Below the pieces are notes generated by a model that saw only the letters and a list, made by a program, of their open reading frames with translations, did not search any database and was not told the DNA's origin. From Cardiobacterium valvarum (GTDB taxonomy: Bacteria > Pseudomonadota > Gammaproteobacteria > Cardiobacteriales > Cardiobacteriaceae), in contig NZ_UFUW01000001.1 in the NCBI RefSeq assembly GCF_900460955.1, forward strand, positions 1,238,738-1,302,737: a stretch of DNA of 64,000 bases, given 5' to 3'. Of this stretch, positions 1 to 7,324 are shown piece after piece. Within the stretch, counting starts at the first letter, position 1; every line of letters begins with the position of its first letter. Made by a program: the position numbers and the translations under genes.

Positions 1-128
1 CGGCGGGCAAAAACGCCCTCTACTACGAAAATATCGAAGGCGGCCACGGCGGCGCGGCAGACAACAAACAGCGCGCCTACATGAGCGCGCTGGCCTACAC
101 CTTCCTCTGGGAACAGCTCGCCAAATAA
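1..128 (+). CDS. C-terminal end of an S9-family (prolyl oligopeptidase-like) serine peptidase, truncated by the window edge
   Basis: Only the last 41 or so codons are present, reading in frame from base 3 to a TAA at 126-128. The piece contains EGGHGGAAD followed by AYTFLWEQLAK, which matches the extreme C-terminus of prolyl oligopeptidase family enzymes, where the His of the GGHGG segment is the catalytic histidine. The nucleophile and the beta-propeller lie outside the window. A clear intrinsic terminator follows immediately, so this is the end of its transcription unit. The family assignment rests on this short tail only. Confidence 0.7.
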   Translation, partial: AGKNALYYENIEGGHGGAADNKQRAYMSALAYTFLWEQLAK

Positions 129-133
129 ACACG

Positions 134-159
134 AAAAGCCCGCTGCTGCGGGCTTTTTT
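134..159 (+). terminator. Intrinsic terminator after the S9 peptidase gene
   Basis: A GCCCGC/GCGGGC stem with a 4-nt loop is followed by six T; it begins 6 bases after the stop codon of the upstream gene. Confidence 0.85.
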
Positions 160-179
160 GCGCGCGCCGCCAAGCGGGA

Positions 180-287
180 TATAGTTGGATAGATAAAAAA
201 GCGTAACAAGGCGCGTCGCCGCAGACAGTACAGGTAGTACGGCAAGGCGACGCAACGCCGTTACGATTTTTTAGATGTTTAACTATA
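180..287 (+). repeat. 108-bp MITE-like repeat, copy A
   Basis: The unit starts TATAGTT and ends AACTATA, so its ends are inverted repeats. Inside, GTAACAAGGCGCGTCGCC and GGCGACGCAACGCCGTTAC are near-complementary arms around a centre containing GACAGTACAGGTAGTACGG. An inverted copy at 1119-1226 matches at 107 of 108 positions. There is no ORF in it, as expected of a non-autonomous element. From memory, a common Neisseria repeat shares the central TACTGTCTGCGGC and CGCCTTGT blocks; this was not checked by alignment. Confidence 0.85.
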
Positions 288-398
288 AATACTGGCTTCG
301 TGCATGAAGGCAATAAACCCTGGTATGGAATTGCCAGAGCGATGTGGGAAAATAGCCGCGCTGCCTTTGAACAGCTTCTTTTATTACCAGGAGAAACC

Positions 399-980
399 AT
401 GAAAAGAACCCTCACATTCACCTGCGCCTTGCTGTTAGCACACACCGTTAGCGCGGCAACGGATGCCGGCAAAATCGCCATCGGCGGTATCGAATTGGGC
501 ATGACACGTGCGCAAGTGACAAAAACGCTGGATAAAAGCTGCCCCGGTTATCAAGAAGAAAAAAATGCGCAGGCAGCGCAGTCCGCTATCTTTAACTGCG
601 CACCGGCGAGCAAACAGCCCCTGTCCGTCAGACTGGATAACACCGTTATTAGCGCGGGCTACCAACAGCAAGAGCCTCTGCCGAAAGGTGCCGATCAAGC
701 GGCAGTGAACAAAGCCATACAGGCACAGGTGGATAAATTGAGCAAAGAATATGGCAAACCGGATCTCGTCGCCGATAACAGCGCCGTGAAAATGGGCGGA
801 GCAGAGCTCGGCAAAGTCAACAAAGTGCTGTGCTGGGGACAATGCGGCAAAGCCAAAGACGGCGCCATACATCCGGATGGCAAAGTGCTGGTGGTAGGCA
901 TTGTGGCCTTGCCGGAAGCGCTGATTATTTCACGCGGTGTCGTGGATACCGTTGCGTTCGGCAAAGCTGCCACAAAATAA
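399..980 (+). CDS. Small exported protein of unknown function
   Basis: This 193-residue protein begins with a typical Sec signal peptide (MKRT, a hydrophobic core and HTVSA-A near residue 21), so the mature protein is probably periplasmic. The ATG at 399 is chosen over upstream in-frame codons because AGGAGA lies 5 bases ahead of it and the signal peptide starts there. The mature part has IGGIELGMTRAQV, a segment seen in several small uncharacterised periplasmic proteins, and four cysteines (near residues 46, 67, 150 and 154) that could form disulphides. The gene stands alone between two terminators and is bracketed by the inverted repeats at 180-287 and 1119-1226. I do not recognise a function. 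Confidence 0.8.
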   Translation: MKRTLTFTCALLLAHTVSAATDAGKIAIGGIELGMTRAQVTKTLDKSCPGYQEEKNAQAAQSAIFNCAPASKQPLSVRLDNTVISAGYQQQEPLPKGADQAAVNKAIQAQVDKLSKEYGKPDLVADNSAVKMGGAELGKVNKVLCWGQCGKAKDGAIHPDGKVLVVGIVALPEALIISRGVVDTVAFGKAATK

Positions 981-1000
981 AACCGCAACGATGGACACAG

Positions 1001-1033
1001 AAACAGGCTGACCATGTGTCGGCCTGTTTTTTT
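1001..1033 (+). terminator. Probable intrinsic terminator after the exported protein gene
   Basis: ACAGGC and GCCTGT form a 6-bp stem over a 13-nt loop, ending in a run of seven T, 20 bases after the stop codon. Confidence 0.65.
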
Positions 1034-1118
1034 GCGCCATGCCTTATGCCGCCAAGCGAACAAAACCCGCCGAAGCGGGCTTTATTGTGTCGTGCTGCCA
1101 AGCGGGCAGGCACGCGCG

Positions 1119-1226
1119 TATAGTTAAACATCTAAAAAATCGTAACGGCGTTGCGTCGCCTTGCCGTACTACCTGTACTGTCTGCGGCGACGCGCCTTGT
1201 TACGCTTTTTTATCTATTCAACTATA
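1119..1226 (-). repeat. 108-bp MITE-like repeat, copy B (inverted)
   Basis: This is the reverse complement of 180-287 with one difference in the TATCTATTCA segment. Its last base directly abuts the stop codon (1227-1229) of the hydrolase gene, so the element ends exactly where that reading frame ends. The two copies form a roughly 1-kb inverted pair around the exported protein gene. Confidence 0.85.
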
Positions 1227-2099
1227 TTACAGCGGCTTTTCCGCCCAGAATTGTTTGATGACGTCTGCGACGGCGGCGGGTTCGTCCATATGCAAATGGT
1301 GACCGCCATCCAGGCGGACGACGCGGATGTCCTGGGTCAGGCGGTAGCGGTCAGGCAGGTAATGCCAGTGCGCGGTAAAGCCGCTGTGGCCTTCAATCAT
1401 CAAGACCGGCGCGGTGATGCGCGGGATGAATTCTTGTACTTGTTCTTCGGAGAGCATCATCGGCTGCCACACGGTGAGGCGCTTGTCGCTGATGAAGCGG
1501 TAGCCGGCGGCCTCGTGGTTGAGGTTGCGCCGCACCAGGCGTTCGGCGCTCTCCGGCTTCATCGCCCCGGCCTTGATGCGTGCGGCGATGAGCGGGGCGA
1601 GATCCTGGTAGTAGCGGTTGCTGCGCGGGTTCATGTAGTCCATGGTCAGCAGGCGTTCGCGCATCCGTTCCGGCAGGTCGTTGTGGTTGGAGACGTAGGG
1701 TGTGCCGTAGCATTCGATGCAGACGAGGCGGCTGATGCGGTCGTAGAAGGTGCCGGCCACCATGCTCGCGACTGCCGCACCGAGGGAGTGGCAGACGAAG
1801 TCGATTTTGTCGATGCCGAGGGCGTCAGCGGCAAACATGGCGTCGCGCATATGGTCGGTGAAGTGGTAGCCCGCGCCGAGCGGGCGGTGCGCGCTGCGGC
1901 CGTGGCCGGCAAATTCGAGGGCGATGAGCGAGGTGTTGTCGTCAATGAGGTAGGGCGCGAGCGGGGCGAAGCTGGCGGCGTTATCGAGCCAGCCGTGCAG
2001 GGCGAGGACGATGTGTTCGCCTTCGCCCCAGCGCTGGCCGGCGAGGCGGATGTGGGGCAGGTCGATGCAGATTTCGCGGGGGGTAATGGGGTGGGTCAT
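1227..2099 (-). CDS. Alpha/beta hydrolase (serine hydrolase-like)
   Basis: A 290-residue alpha/beta-hydrolase fold enzyme. Visible signatures are the oxyanion-hole HGW at residues 35-37, a nucleophile elbow CHSLGA with Ser105, an EFAGHG strand-loop near residue 64, and a C-terminal GGHHLHMD carrying the likely catalytic His near residue 269. The overall pattern resembles mammalian serine hydrolase-like (SERHL) and bacterial esterase relatives; the substrate cannot be read from sequence. It is the last gene in a long minus-strand run, 12 bases after the toxin gene stop. Its stop codon touches repeat copy B, so the repeat may supply the 3' end of this message. Confidence 0.85.
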   Translation of the reverse strand: MTHPITPREICIDLPHIRLAGQRWGEGEHIVLALHGWLDNAASFAPLAPYLIDDNTSLIALEFAGHGRSAHRPLGAGYHFTDHMRDAMFAADALGIDKIDFVCHSLGAAVASMVAGTFYDRISRLVCIECYGTPYVSNHNDLPERMRERLLTMDYMNPRSNRYYQDLAPLIAARIKAGAMKPESAERLVRRNLNHEAAGYRFISDKRLTVWQPMMLSEEQVQEFIPRITAPVLMIEGHSGFTAHWHYLPDRYRLTQDIRVVRLDGGHHLHMDEPAAVADVIKQFWAEKPL

Positions 2100-2111
2100 G
2101 GTGGGGTGGGA

Positions 2112-2378
2112 TTAGCCAAAGATTTCCGCATGGGTGTTCAGGCGGGCCAGTTCGAGGATATCGCCGCTGATACGGTAGATCAGCGGCAGGTCGTTTTTGA
2201 TGTGGCAATCACGAAAGCCCTGCCAATCGCCGCTGAGTGGGTGATCTTTATATTTGGCGGGCAGAGGCAGCCGGTTTTGCAGGCAGTACATGACTTCAAT
2301 GTATTCGGGCGAGACGAGTAGCGCGTCAATGTTTTTACGGATTTCGCGTCGATACTGTTTGGATGCTTCAAGCTTCAT
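2112..2378 (-). CDS. yafQ: YafQ-family mRNA interferase toxin (RelE/ParE superfamily)
   Basis: An 88-residue toxin matching the YafQ group: it carries YKDHPLSGDW, then RDCHIKNDLPLIYRI, and ends THAEIFG, the arrangement of His/Asp/Trp residues used by YafQ for ribosome-dependent mRNA cleavage. The ATG at 2378 lies inside the 3' end of the antitoxin gene (2368-2781), the usual coupled antitoxin-toxin layout. A longer open frame running upstream of this start is the shadow of the antitoxin and reductase genes and is not used. All expected catalytic positions look intact, so the toxin is probably functional. Confidence 0.88.
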   Translation of the reverse strand: MKLEASKQYRREIRKNIDALLVSPEYIEVMYCLQNRLPLPAKYKDHPLSGDWQGFRDCHIKNDLPLIYRISGDILELARLNTHAEIFG

Positions 2379-2781
2379 CGCTGCTCTCTTGTAGCAATGA
2401 CAAGTGGAAGGCTTCCAACGTTTCGTAGTGTTTTCCCTCTCCGCGCACGAGTTCGGCGATGGCGGCGGCGGTGGTGGCATTGGGTTGTTCGTTTGTGTCC
2501 GGCGGACGGTCATCCCCGGCAATTTGTCGGAGTTTTGCCACGGCTTCTTTTGCATTAGCGGTTTCGATGGTTTCTCCTTCCCCACGTACGAGTTCGGCGA
2601 TGGCAGTGGCGGTCGTGGCGTTGGGCTGTTCGTCCGCCTCCGGCAACTGGCCGTTGTCGGCGATTTGTTGCAGCAGATGATTGAGTATTTGCGCCGGGGT
2701 TTTGCCGTGCTGGCGGATGATGGTGAAGGCTTTGTTTTTGGTTTTGGTCGGGATGTGGAAGGTGTAGGCGGTGCTGTGCAT
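2368..2781 (-). CDS. DinJ/RelB-type antitoxin with an internally duplicated segment
   Basis: A 137-residue partner of the YafQ-like toxin; its stop overlaps the toxin start by 11 bases. The N-terminus (about 1-45) looks like a ribbon-helix-helix DNA-binding antitoxin domain, with KNKAFTIIRQHGKTPAQIL. DinJ proteins are usually about 85-90 residues. The extra length comes from a tandem duplication: QIADNGQLPEADEQPNATTA recurs as QIAGDDRPPDTNEQPNATTA, each followed by AIAELVRGEG. The second copy runs into the C-terminal tail. The start at 2781 is preceded by GGAGC. By family precedent the complex should repress its own promoter, though no operator was identified here. Confidence 0.8.
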   Translation of the reverse strand: MHSTAYTFHIPTKTKNKAFTIIRQHGKTPAQILNHLLQQIADNGQLPEADEQPNATTATAIAELVRGEGETIETANAKEAVAKLRQIAGDDRPPDTNEQPNATTAAAIAELVRGEGKHYETLEAFHLSLLQESSDEA

Positions 2782-2791
2782 GACGGGCTCC

Positions 2792-3841
2792 TTACGGGCA
2801 GGGGTTGCTGATTTCCGCATGGATGGCGTTGATGGCGGCGAGGGTGTCGTCGCTGAGGGTGATGTCGGCGCTGGCGATGTTTTCCGCGAGTTGTTCCAGG
2901 CTGGTTGCGCCAATGATGTTGCTGGTGACGAAGGGGCGGCTGGTAACAAAAGCCAGCGCGAGCTGGGCGAGGCTGATGCCGGCGGCTTCTGCCACGGCGG
3001 CATAGCGCTCGACGGCGGCAAAGCCCTGCGGCTTGGTGTAGCGGGTGAAGCGGCTGTATTTGGCGATGCGCCAGTCCTGATGCCAGGGCAGGCGGCGGTA
3101 TTTGCCGGAAAGCAGGCCGAAGGCCAGCGGCGAGTAGGCGAGCAGACCGATGTGTTCGCGCAGCGATATTTCGGCGAGGCCGACTTCGTAGCTGCGGTTC
3201 AAGAGGTTGTAGGGGTTTTGCACGGAGACGGCACGGGTTTTGCCGCTGAGCGCGGATTCGTGCAGGTGCGTCATCACGCCCCACGGGGTTTCGTTGGAGA
3301 GGCCGTAGCTGCGGATTTTCCCCGCTTGCACGAGTTCGTCCAGCGCGGCGACGGTTTCGGCGATGGGCGTCAGGTCGGCGGGGTCGTCGAGGTTATTGAG
3401 GCCGAGGGTGCCGAAGTAGTTGACGCGGCGTTCCGGCCAGTGCAGCTGGTAGAGGTCAAGGTAGTCGGTGTGCAGGCGGGCGAGCGAGGCGTCGCAGGCG
3501 GCGTGGATTTGCGCACGGGTGAAACGCGAGCCGCCGCGTATGTAGTCCTGGCCGTCGTTGCCGCGCGAGGGGCCGGCGATTTTGCTGGCGAGGATGATGT
3601 CGTCGCGTTTGCCGCGTTTGGCGAGCCAGCTGCCGATGTATTGTTCGGTGCGGGTGTAGGTCTCGCGGCAGGGCGGCACGGGATACATTTCGGCGGTGTC
3701 GATGAAGTTCACGCCGTGCGCGGTGGCGTAGTCGAGCTGGGCGTGGGCTTCGGCTTCCGTGTTCTGTTCGCCGAAGGTCATGGTGCCGAGGCAGATGGCG
3801 CTGACGCGGATGTCGGTGTTGCCGAGCGGGCGGTATTCCAT
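2792..3841 (-). CDS. Tas-like NADP(H)-dependent aldo/keto reductase
   Basis: A 349-residue aldo/keto reductase, about the length of E. coli Tas (346). It begins MEYRPLGNTDIRVSAICLGT and has the family catalytic tetrad: Asp and Tyr in DTAEMYP near residue 53, Lys in ILASKIAG near 90 and His in YQLHWPE near 135. NADPH-binding features appear near the C-terminus (TSNIIGATSLEQL). Such enzymes reduce aldehydes or ketones in the cytosol; the physiological substrate is unknown. It lies 10 bases upstream of the antitoxin gene and may share its transcript. Confidence 0.88.
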   Translation of the reverse strand: MEYRPLGNTDIRVSAICLGTMTFGEQNTEAEAHAQLDYATAHGVNFIDTAEMYPVPPCRETYTRTEQYIGSWLAKRGKRDDIILASKIAGPSRGNDGQDYIRGGSRFTRAQIHAACDASLARLHTDYLDLYQLHWPERRVNYFGTLGLNNLDDPADLTPIAETVAALDELVQAGKIRSYGLSNETPWGVMTHLHESALSGKTRAVSVQNPYNLLNRSYEVGLAEISLREHIGLLAYSPLAFGLLSGKYRRLPWHQDWRIAKYSRFTRYTKPQGFAAVERYAAVAEAAGISLAQLALAFVTSRPFVTSNIIGATSLEQLAENIASADITLSDDTLAAINAIHAEISNPCP

Positions 3842-3912
3842 GAGGTTCTCCTGTTGGGATGGGAAAGGGCGCTACTTTACTCCTGTTTGCGCGGGTAGCG
3901 CAGGCGGGGCGG

Positions 3913-4977
3913 TTACAGTGGCAGTGCAGCCTGCCGCGTTTCCACCGCTTCTTGCAGGCCGGAATAGGTGACGCCGACGAGGCGCACGGGTTTCGCCGGC
4001 GCAATGTCGTGCAGCAGGCGCGCGATCCAGTAGTGCGCGTCGTTTTCCCGGGTGAACGGGGTGGAGACGCTGCGGCTGCGGGTGATTTGCGAGAAGTCGT
4101 GGTATTTCAGCTTGATGGTCAGGGTATGCGGGTGCAGGTGGCGTTTTTGTACGTCGGCGAAGGCGTCCTGGTTTTGCGCAAGGAGCGCCTGATAGAGGGC
4201 GGGGATGCCTTCGAGGTCGTGGATAAAGGTGGTTTCGCTGCCGATGGATTTGCGCTCGCGCGTGGGTTCGACGGGGCGCAGGTCGATGCCACGCGCCATG
4301 TGGTAGTAGAAGTCGCCATGTTTGCCGAAGGCCTGACGCAGGCTTTCCGCCGAGAAACGCAGCAGGTCGGCGCCGGTTTGGATGCCAAGTGCGTGCATAT
4401 GGGCGGCGGTCGCCTTGCCGATGCCGTGAAAGCGCTCGATTGGTAATGAAGCGGCGAAGGCCGGGCCTTTGGCGGGGGTGATGACGGCAAGGCCGTCCGG
4501 TTTGTTCAGGTCGGAGGCGATTTTCGCCAGCATTTTGTTGTAGGAAACGCCCGCCGAAGCGGTAAGCCCGGTCGCGGCGCGGATTTCCGCGCGCAGGCGC
4601 TCGGCGATGCGTGTTGCCGAGCCGCGCTCGTGCGGGCTGTTGCTTACGTCCAGATAGGCTTCGTCCAGCGAGAGCGGTTCGACCAGGTCGGTGATGGCGA
4701 GCATCAGTGCGCGGATTTGCAGGCTGACGGCGCGATAGGTCTCGAAACGCGGCGGTACGAGGATGACGTGCGGGCAGAGTTGCAGGGCGCGGTGTGAGGA
4801 CATCGCCGAATGCAGGCCGAAGCGCCGCGCTTCGTAGCTGGCTGCTGCCACCACGCCGCGCTCCTGCGGCGGGCGCGCGACGATAAGCGGTTTGCCGCGC
4901 CAGGCGGGGTTGTCGCGCTGTTCGACGGAGGCAAAGAAGGCATCCATGTCGATGTGGATGATTTTGCGGTTGCTCAT
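3913..4977 (-). CDS. dinB: DNA polymerase IV (Y-family translesion polymerase)
   Basis: A 354-residue Y-family polymerase, close to E. coli DinB (351). The palm metal-binding motifs are visible: HIDMDAFFASVEQ at residues 8-20 and SLDEAYLDVS near 103-112. The fingers element YEARRFGLHSAM and the helix-hairpin-helix thumb (HGIGKATAAHMHALGI near 185) follow, then a little-finger domain. No C-terminal beta-clamp motif of the long type is obvious. It copies damaged templates in the cytoplasm at low fidelity. The gene is 24 bases downstream of the HAD phosphatase gene on the same strand; no LexA box was identified nearby. Confidence 0.95.
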   Translation of the reverse strand: MSNRKIIHIDMDAFFASVEQRDNPAWRGKPLIVARPPQERGVVAAASYEARRFGLHSAMSSHRALQLCPHVILVPPRFETYRAVSLQIRALMLAITDLVEPLSLDEAYLDVSNSPHERGSATRIAERLRAEIRAATGLTASAGVSYNKMLAKIASDLNKPDGLAVITPAKGPAFAASLPIERFHGIGKATAAHMHALGIQTGADLLRFSAESLRQAFGKHGDFYYHMARGIDLRPVEPTRERKSIGSETTFIHDLEGIPALYQALLAQNQDAFADVQKRHLHPHTLTIKLKYHDFSQITRSRSVSTPFTRENDAHYWIARLLHDIAPAKPVRLVGVTYSGLQEAVETRQAALPL

Positions 4978-5001
4978 GGCCCGCCCCGGCTGCGCGTTTG
5001 T

Positions 5002-5727
5002 TCAGGCGAAATGGCGGCGGTAGATGTCGAGGACGCCGTAGATTTCCGCTTCCGGGCTGACGTAGTGGCAGAGGTCTTTGATGACGTCAACGGCGTTGGC
5101 GGGACAGGCGGCGAAATTGACCCGGCTGAGGATGGGCAGGTCGCCCTGGGAATCGCCGATGGCGGCGAGACGGAGCGACGCCGCTTCGCGCCCGGTGTGG
5201 TGCAGGAAATGCTGCACACCCGTCCATTTGTTGACACCGTGCGGGGCGATATCGAGGGCGCGCCCGGAGCAGTGCAGGTCGAAGCCGTCGGTGTTCAGGT
5301 TGGCCGTAACCACGGTATACACGTCTTCCGCCGTTTTGCCTTTTTCGGCGACGAGCGAGAGGCAGGCTTCTTTGCCGTGGCTCATTTCCCAGTGTACGTC
5401 CAGGCTGTTTTTGTGTGCAGCGAGGTATTGCGACATCTGCTGCGTGCGTTCGCGCACGGCGGGGGTCATTTGCGGCGCGGGGATGACGTCGTCGTTGAGG
5501 TAGTCGTAGAGCAGCGCGCCCTGATCGGTGATGGCGTAGCGGCCGAAGCGGACGATTTGCGCCAGCGCTTCGATGTAGGAAAGCGAGCGGCCGGTGCAGA
5601 GGACGACTTCGGTCGGCGATTGTTGCACGAGCTGTTCCAGCGTTTGCAGGGCGGCGAGGTCGTAGCGGGCGAATTTGCCACGGGTCAGGCAGCCGTCGAT
5701 GTCGAGAAAGAGGATGGTGTCGGGCAT
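5002..5727 (-). CDS. HAD-superfamily phosphatase (Cof-like)
   Basis: A 241-residue HAD hydrolase with the four expected motifs: LDIDGCLTRG near residue 8 (Asp nucleophile and acid), CTGRS near 44 (motif II), Lys in the GVNKWTG segment near 182, and IGDSQGDLPIL near 205 (metal-binding Asp pair). The insert between motifs II and III is of the Cof/type-IIB kind, typical of small-molecule phosphatases such as sugar-phosphate phosphatases. The ATG at 5727 is favoured because CAGGAGA lies just ahead of it; a longer frame upstream is the shadow of the next gene. The substrate is not predictable. Confidence 0.85.
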   Translation of the reverse strand: MPDTILFLDIDGCLTRGKFARYDLAALQTLEQLVQQSPTEVVLCTGRSLSYIEALAQIVRFGRYAITDQGALLYDYLNDDVIPAPQMTPAVRERTQQMSQYLAAHKNSLDVHWEMSHGKEACLSLVAEKGKTAEDVYTVVTANLNTDGFDLHCSGRALDIAPHGVNKWTGVQHFLHHTGREAASLRLAAIGDSQGDLPILSRVNFAACPANAVDVIKDLCHYVSPEAEIYGVLDIYRRHFA

Positions 5728-5743
5728 GGTGTTCTCCTGCGGG

Positions 5744-7189
5744 TTATGCGCCTTGCTCCGGTTTTGGGTTGGTCTGTTTTTGCAGCAGTTCGTAGCTGTG
5801 GCGGATTTGCGCGGTTTTCGGGTGGTCGGGGTAATGGCTGATGAGCTGCGCAAGCAGGTGCAGGGCCTGGTCGCGTTTGCCGGTTTTGTCCAGCGCACGG
5901 GCGGCGAAGTAGTAGTTTTCAAGGATGTCTTTGTGCCCTTTATGACGCTGCGCAAAATTGCGGGTCAGTGCCAGCACAGTGTTGTAATCGTGGTGCTCGC
6001 CGGCCATACGCGCAAGCGGCTTGATCCAGTCGGCGGGCAAACGGGCGATGTCGTCCAGGGCGATGTTTTCCACTGCTTTGCGCACGCAGAGGTAGCAGCG
6101 TTCGTTGCCATGCACGGCGGCTTCAATCAGGCGCTGTTCGAGGGCGGGCAGTTCTTCATAGCGATGATGCACCTGGTAGAACTCATAAAGAATGCGATAA
6201 GCGGGGAAATACTGGCCGATGTCGCGGTGCATGCTGGTGTAATTGAGCAGCAGCGTCTCGGCCTCGCGGAAGCCGCCTTCCTGCATCAGCACGTCAACAG
6301 CGAGCAAGTCTTGCGCAAACTGTTTTTTCTCCTCCTCGTCCATGCGGTAGGTATCGGCTTCGTAGAGCGCGCGCTGCTCGGCTTCGCTCAGTTCCTGCGA
6401 TTCTTTTTCGCGCATGAAGTAGCCGATGTAGAGATAGGTAAGTGCGGTGGCAAAGGCCTGGATGATGGCGATCATGAACACGACCAGCATGGGGGAATGG
6501 GTGATGCCGGCGATGATGCCGACAATGAAGCCCAGTATGAAGCCGATACCGATAAGCGTGATGAGCGGAAAGAGCAGGATGGACAGATAATTCCCGATGC
6601 CCATGTTGCGGATGACCTGAACCCAGCCGCCGGGGCTAATCATGCTGCCGATGCTGTCATTACCGATAAGGTTCATGATCATCGCCGGGGCGAAGAACCA
6701 GGTGACGAGCAAGAAGGGATACAGCCAGGCATGAGGGCCGCCCAGCAGCCATAGCGGGAGGAGGACAATGCCGATGATGATCATGCCGACGAGGTATTTA
6801 AGCGGCGTCAGGAAGGGTACGAGCGTGACCGGCGCGTAAGGCACAGGCTCCTCTTCCAGTCCCTCGGAAATGCGCATGATGCCGTCGAACATCTTGCAGG
6901 CAAGGAGGAAACCGGCGGCCATTTGCAGCAGGAAGAAGCCGAAATTACCCGAAGTGGCTTCGCTGACATCCAGCATGGCGTCGAAACATTTTGGATCGGT
7001 GATGCTGCAATCCGGCGATACCCCCGCGTCAGCAAAAATTTTGTGCGCGATTTCCGCCTGCTGGTAGTCGTGGAAACCGTTGATGCAAAGGACAACGGCC
7101 AGCAACCCCCAATAAAGCAGATTGCCGCCCTTGAAGAGATAGCGGATGGCGCGCAGCAGCTTGTCAAAATTGTCTTTGATGTCGTTCAT
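5744..7189 (-). CDS. Multi-spanning membrane protein with C-terminal TPR-like helices
   Basis: A 481-residue protein that I do not recognise by name. The N-terminal 250 residues contain about five or six hydrophobic segments, such as LLYWGLLAVVLCINGF near residue 25, and several glycine-rich stretches, resembling DUF4013-type bacterial membrane proteins. The C-terminal 230 residues are soluble and alpha-helical, with repeated patterns (AETLLLNY, AYRILYEFYQ, NYYFAARALDKTGKRDQAL) like tetratricopeptide repeats. The ATG at 7189 is chosen for AGGGA 8 bases upstream and for the short basic N-terminus; an upstream in-frame ATG at 7303 is unsupported. It is 16 bases ahead of the HAD gene and probably heads the minus-strand run. 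Confidence 0.75.
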   Translation of the reverse strand: MNDIKDNFDKLLRAIRYLFKGGNLLYWGLLAVVLCINGFHDYQQAEIAHKIFADAGVSPDCSITDPKCFDAMLDVSEATSGNFGFFLLQMAAGFLLACKMFDGIMRISEGLEEEPVPYAPVTLVPFLTPLKYLVGMIIIGIVLLPLWLLGGPHAWLYPFLLVTWFFAPAMIMNLIGNDSIGSMISPGGWVQVIRNMGIGNYLSILLFPLITLIGIGFILGFIVGIIAGITHSPMLVVFMIAIIQAFATALTYLYIGYFMREKESQELSEAEQRALYEADTYRMDEEEKKQFAQDLLAVDVLMQEGGFREAETLLLNYTSMHRDIGQYFPAYRILYEFYQVHHRYEELPALEQRLIEAAVHGNERCYLCVRKAVENIALDDIARLPADWIKPLARMAGEHHDYNTVLALTRNFAQRHKGHKDILENYYFAARALDKTGKRDQALHLLAQLISHYPDHPKTAQIRHSYELLQKQTNPKPEQGA

Positions 7190-7324
7190 AAAAAATCCCT
7201 GTGGTATTGGTGTACCCGCATTGTATAGCGGGGCCGGGGAATAGGCACGTTTCCCTAGGGCGGTAGCCAACCCGCTGTCGCGCTTATACAATCCCGCGCC
7301 CAATCACCACCATCGCACCGCCCC

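Noticed and set aside
1161-2321. 386-codon open frame on the plus strand opposite the hydrolase gene
   Set aside because: It is the antisense shadow of the GC-rich hydrolase and toxin genes; its translation is low-complexity Val/Ala/Asp and matches no family.
2112-3284. 390-codon minus-strand frame ending in the toxin
   Set aside because: Everything upstream of 2378 is out-of-frame reading of the antitoxin and reductase genes.
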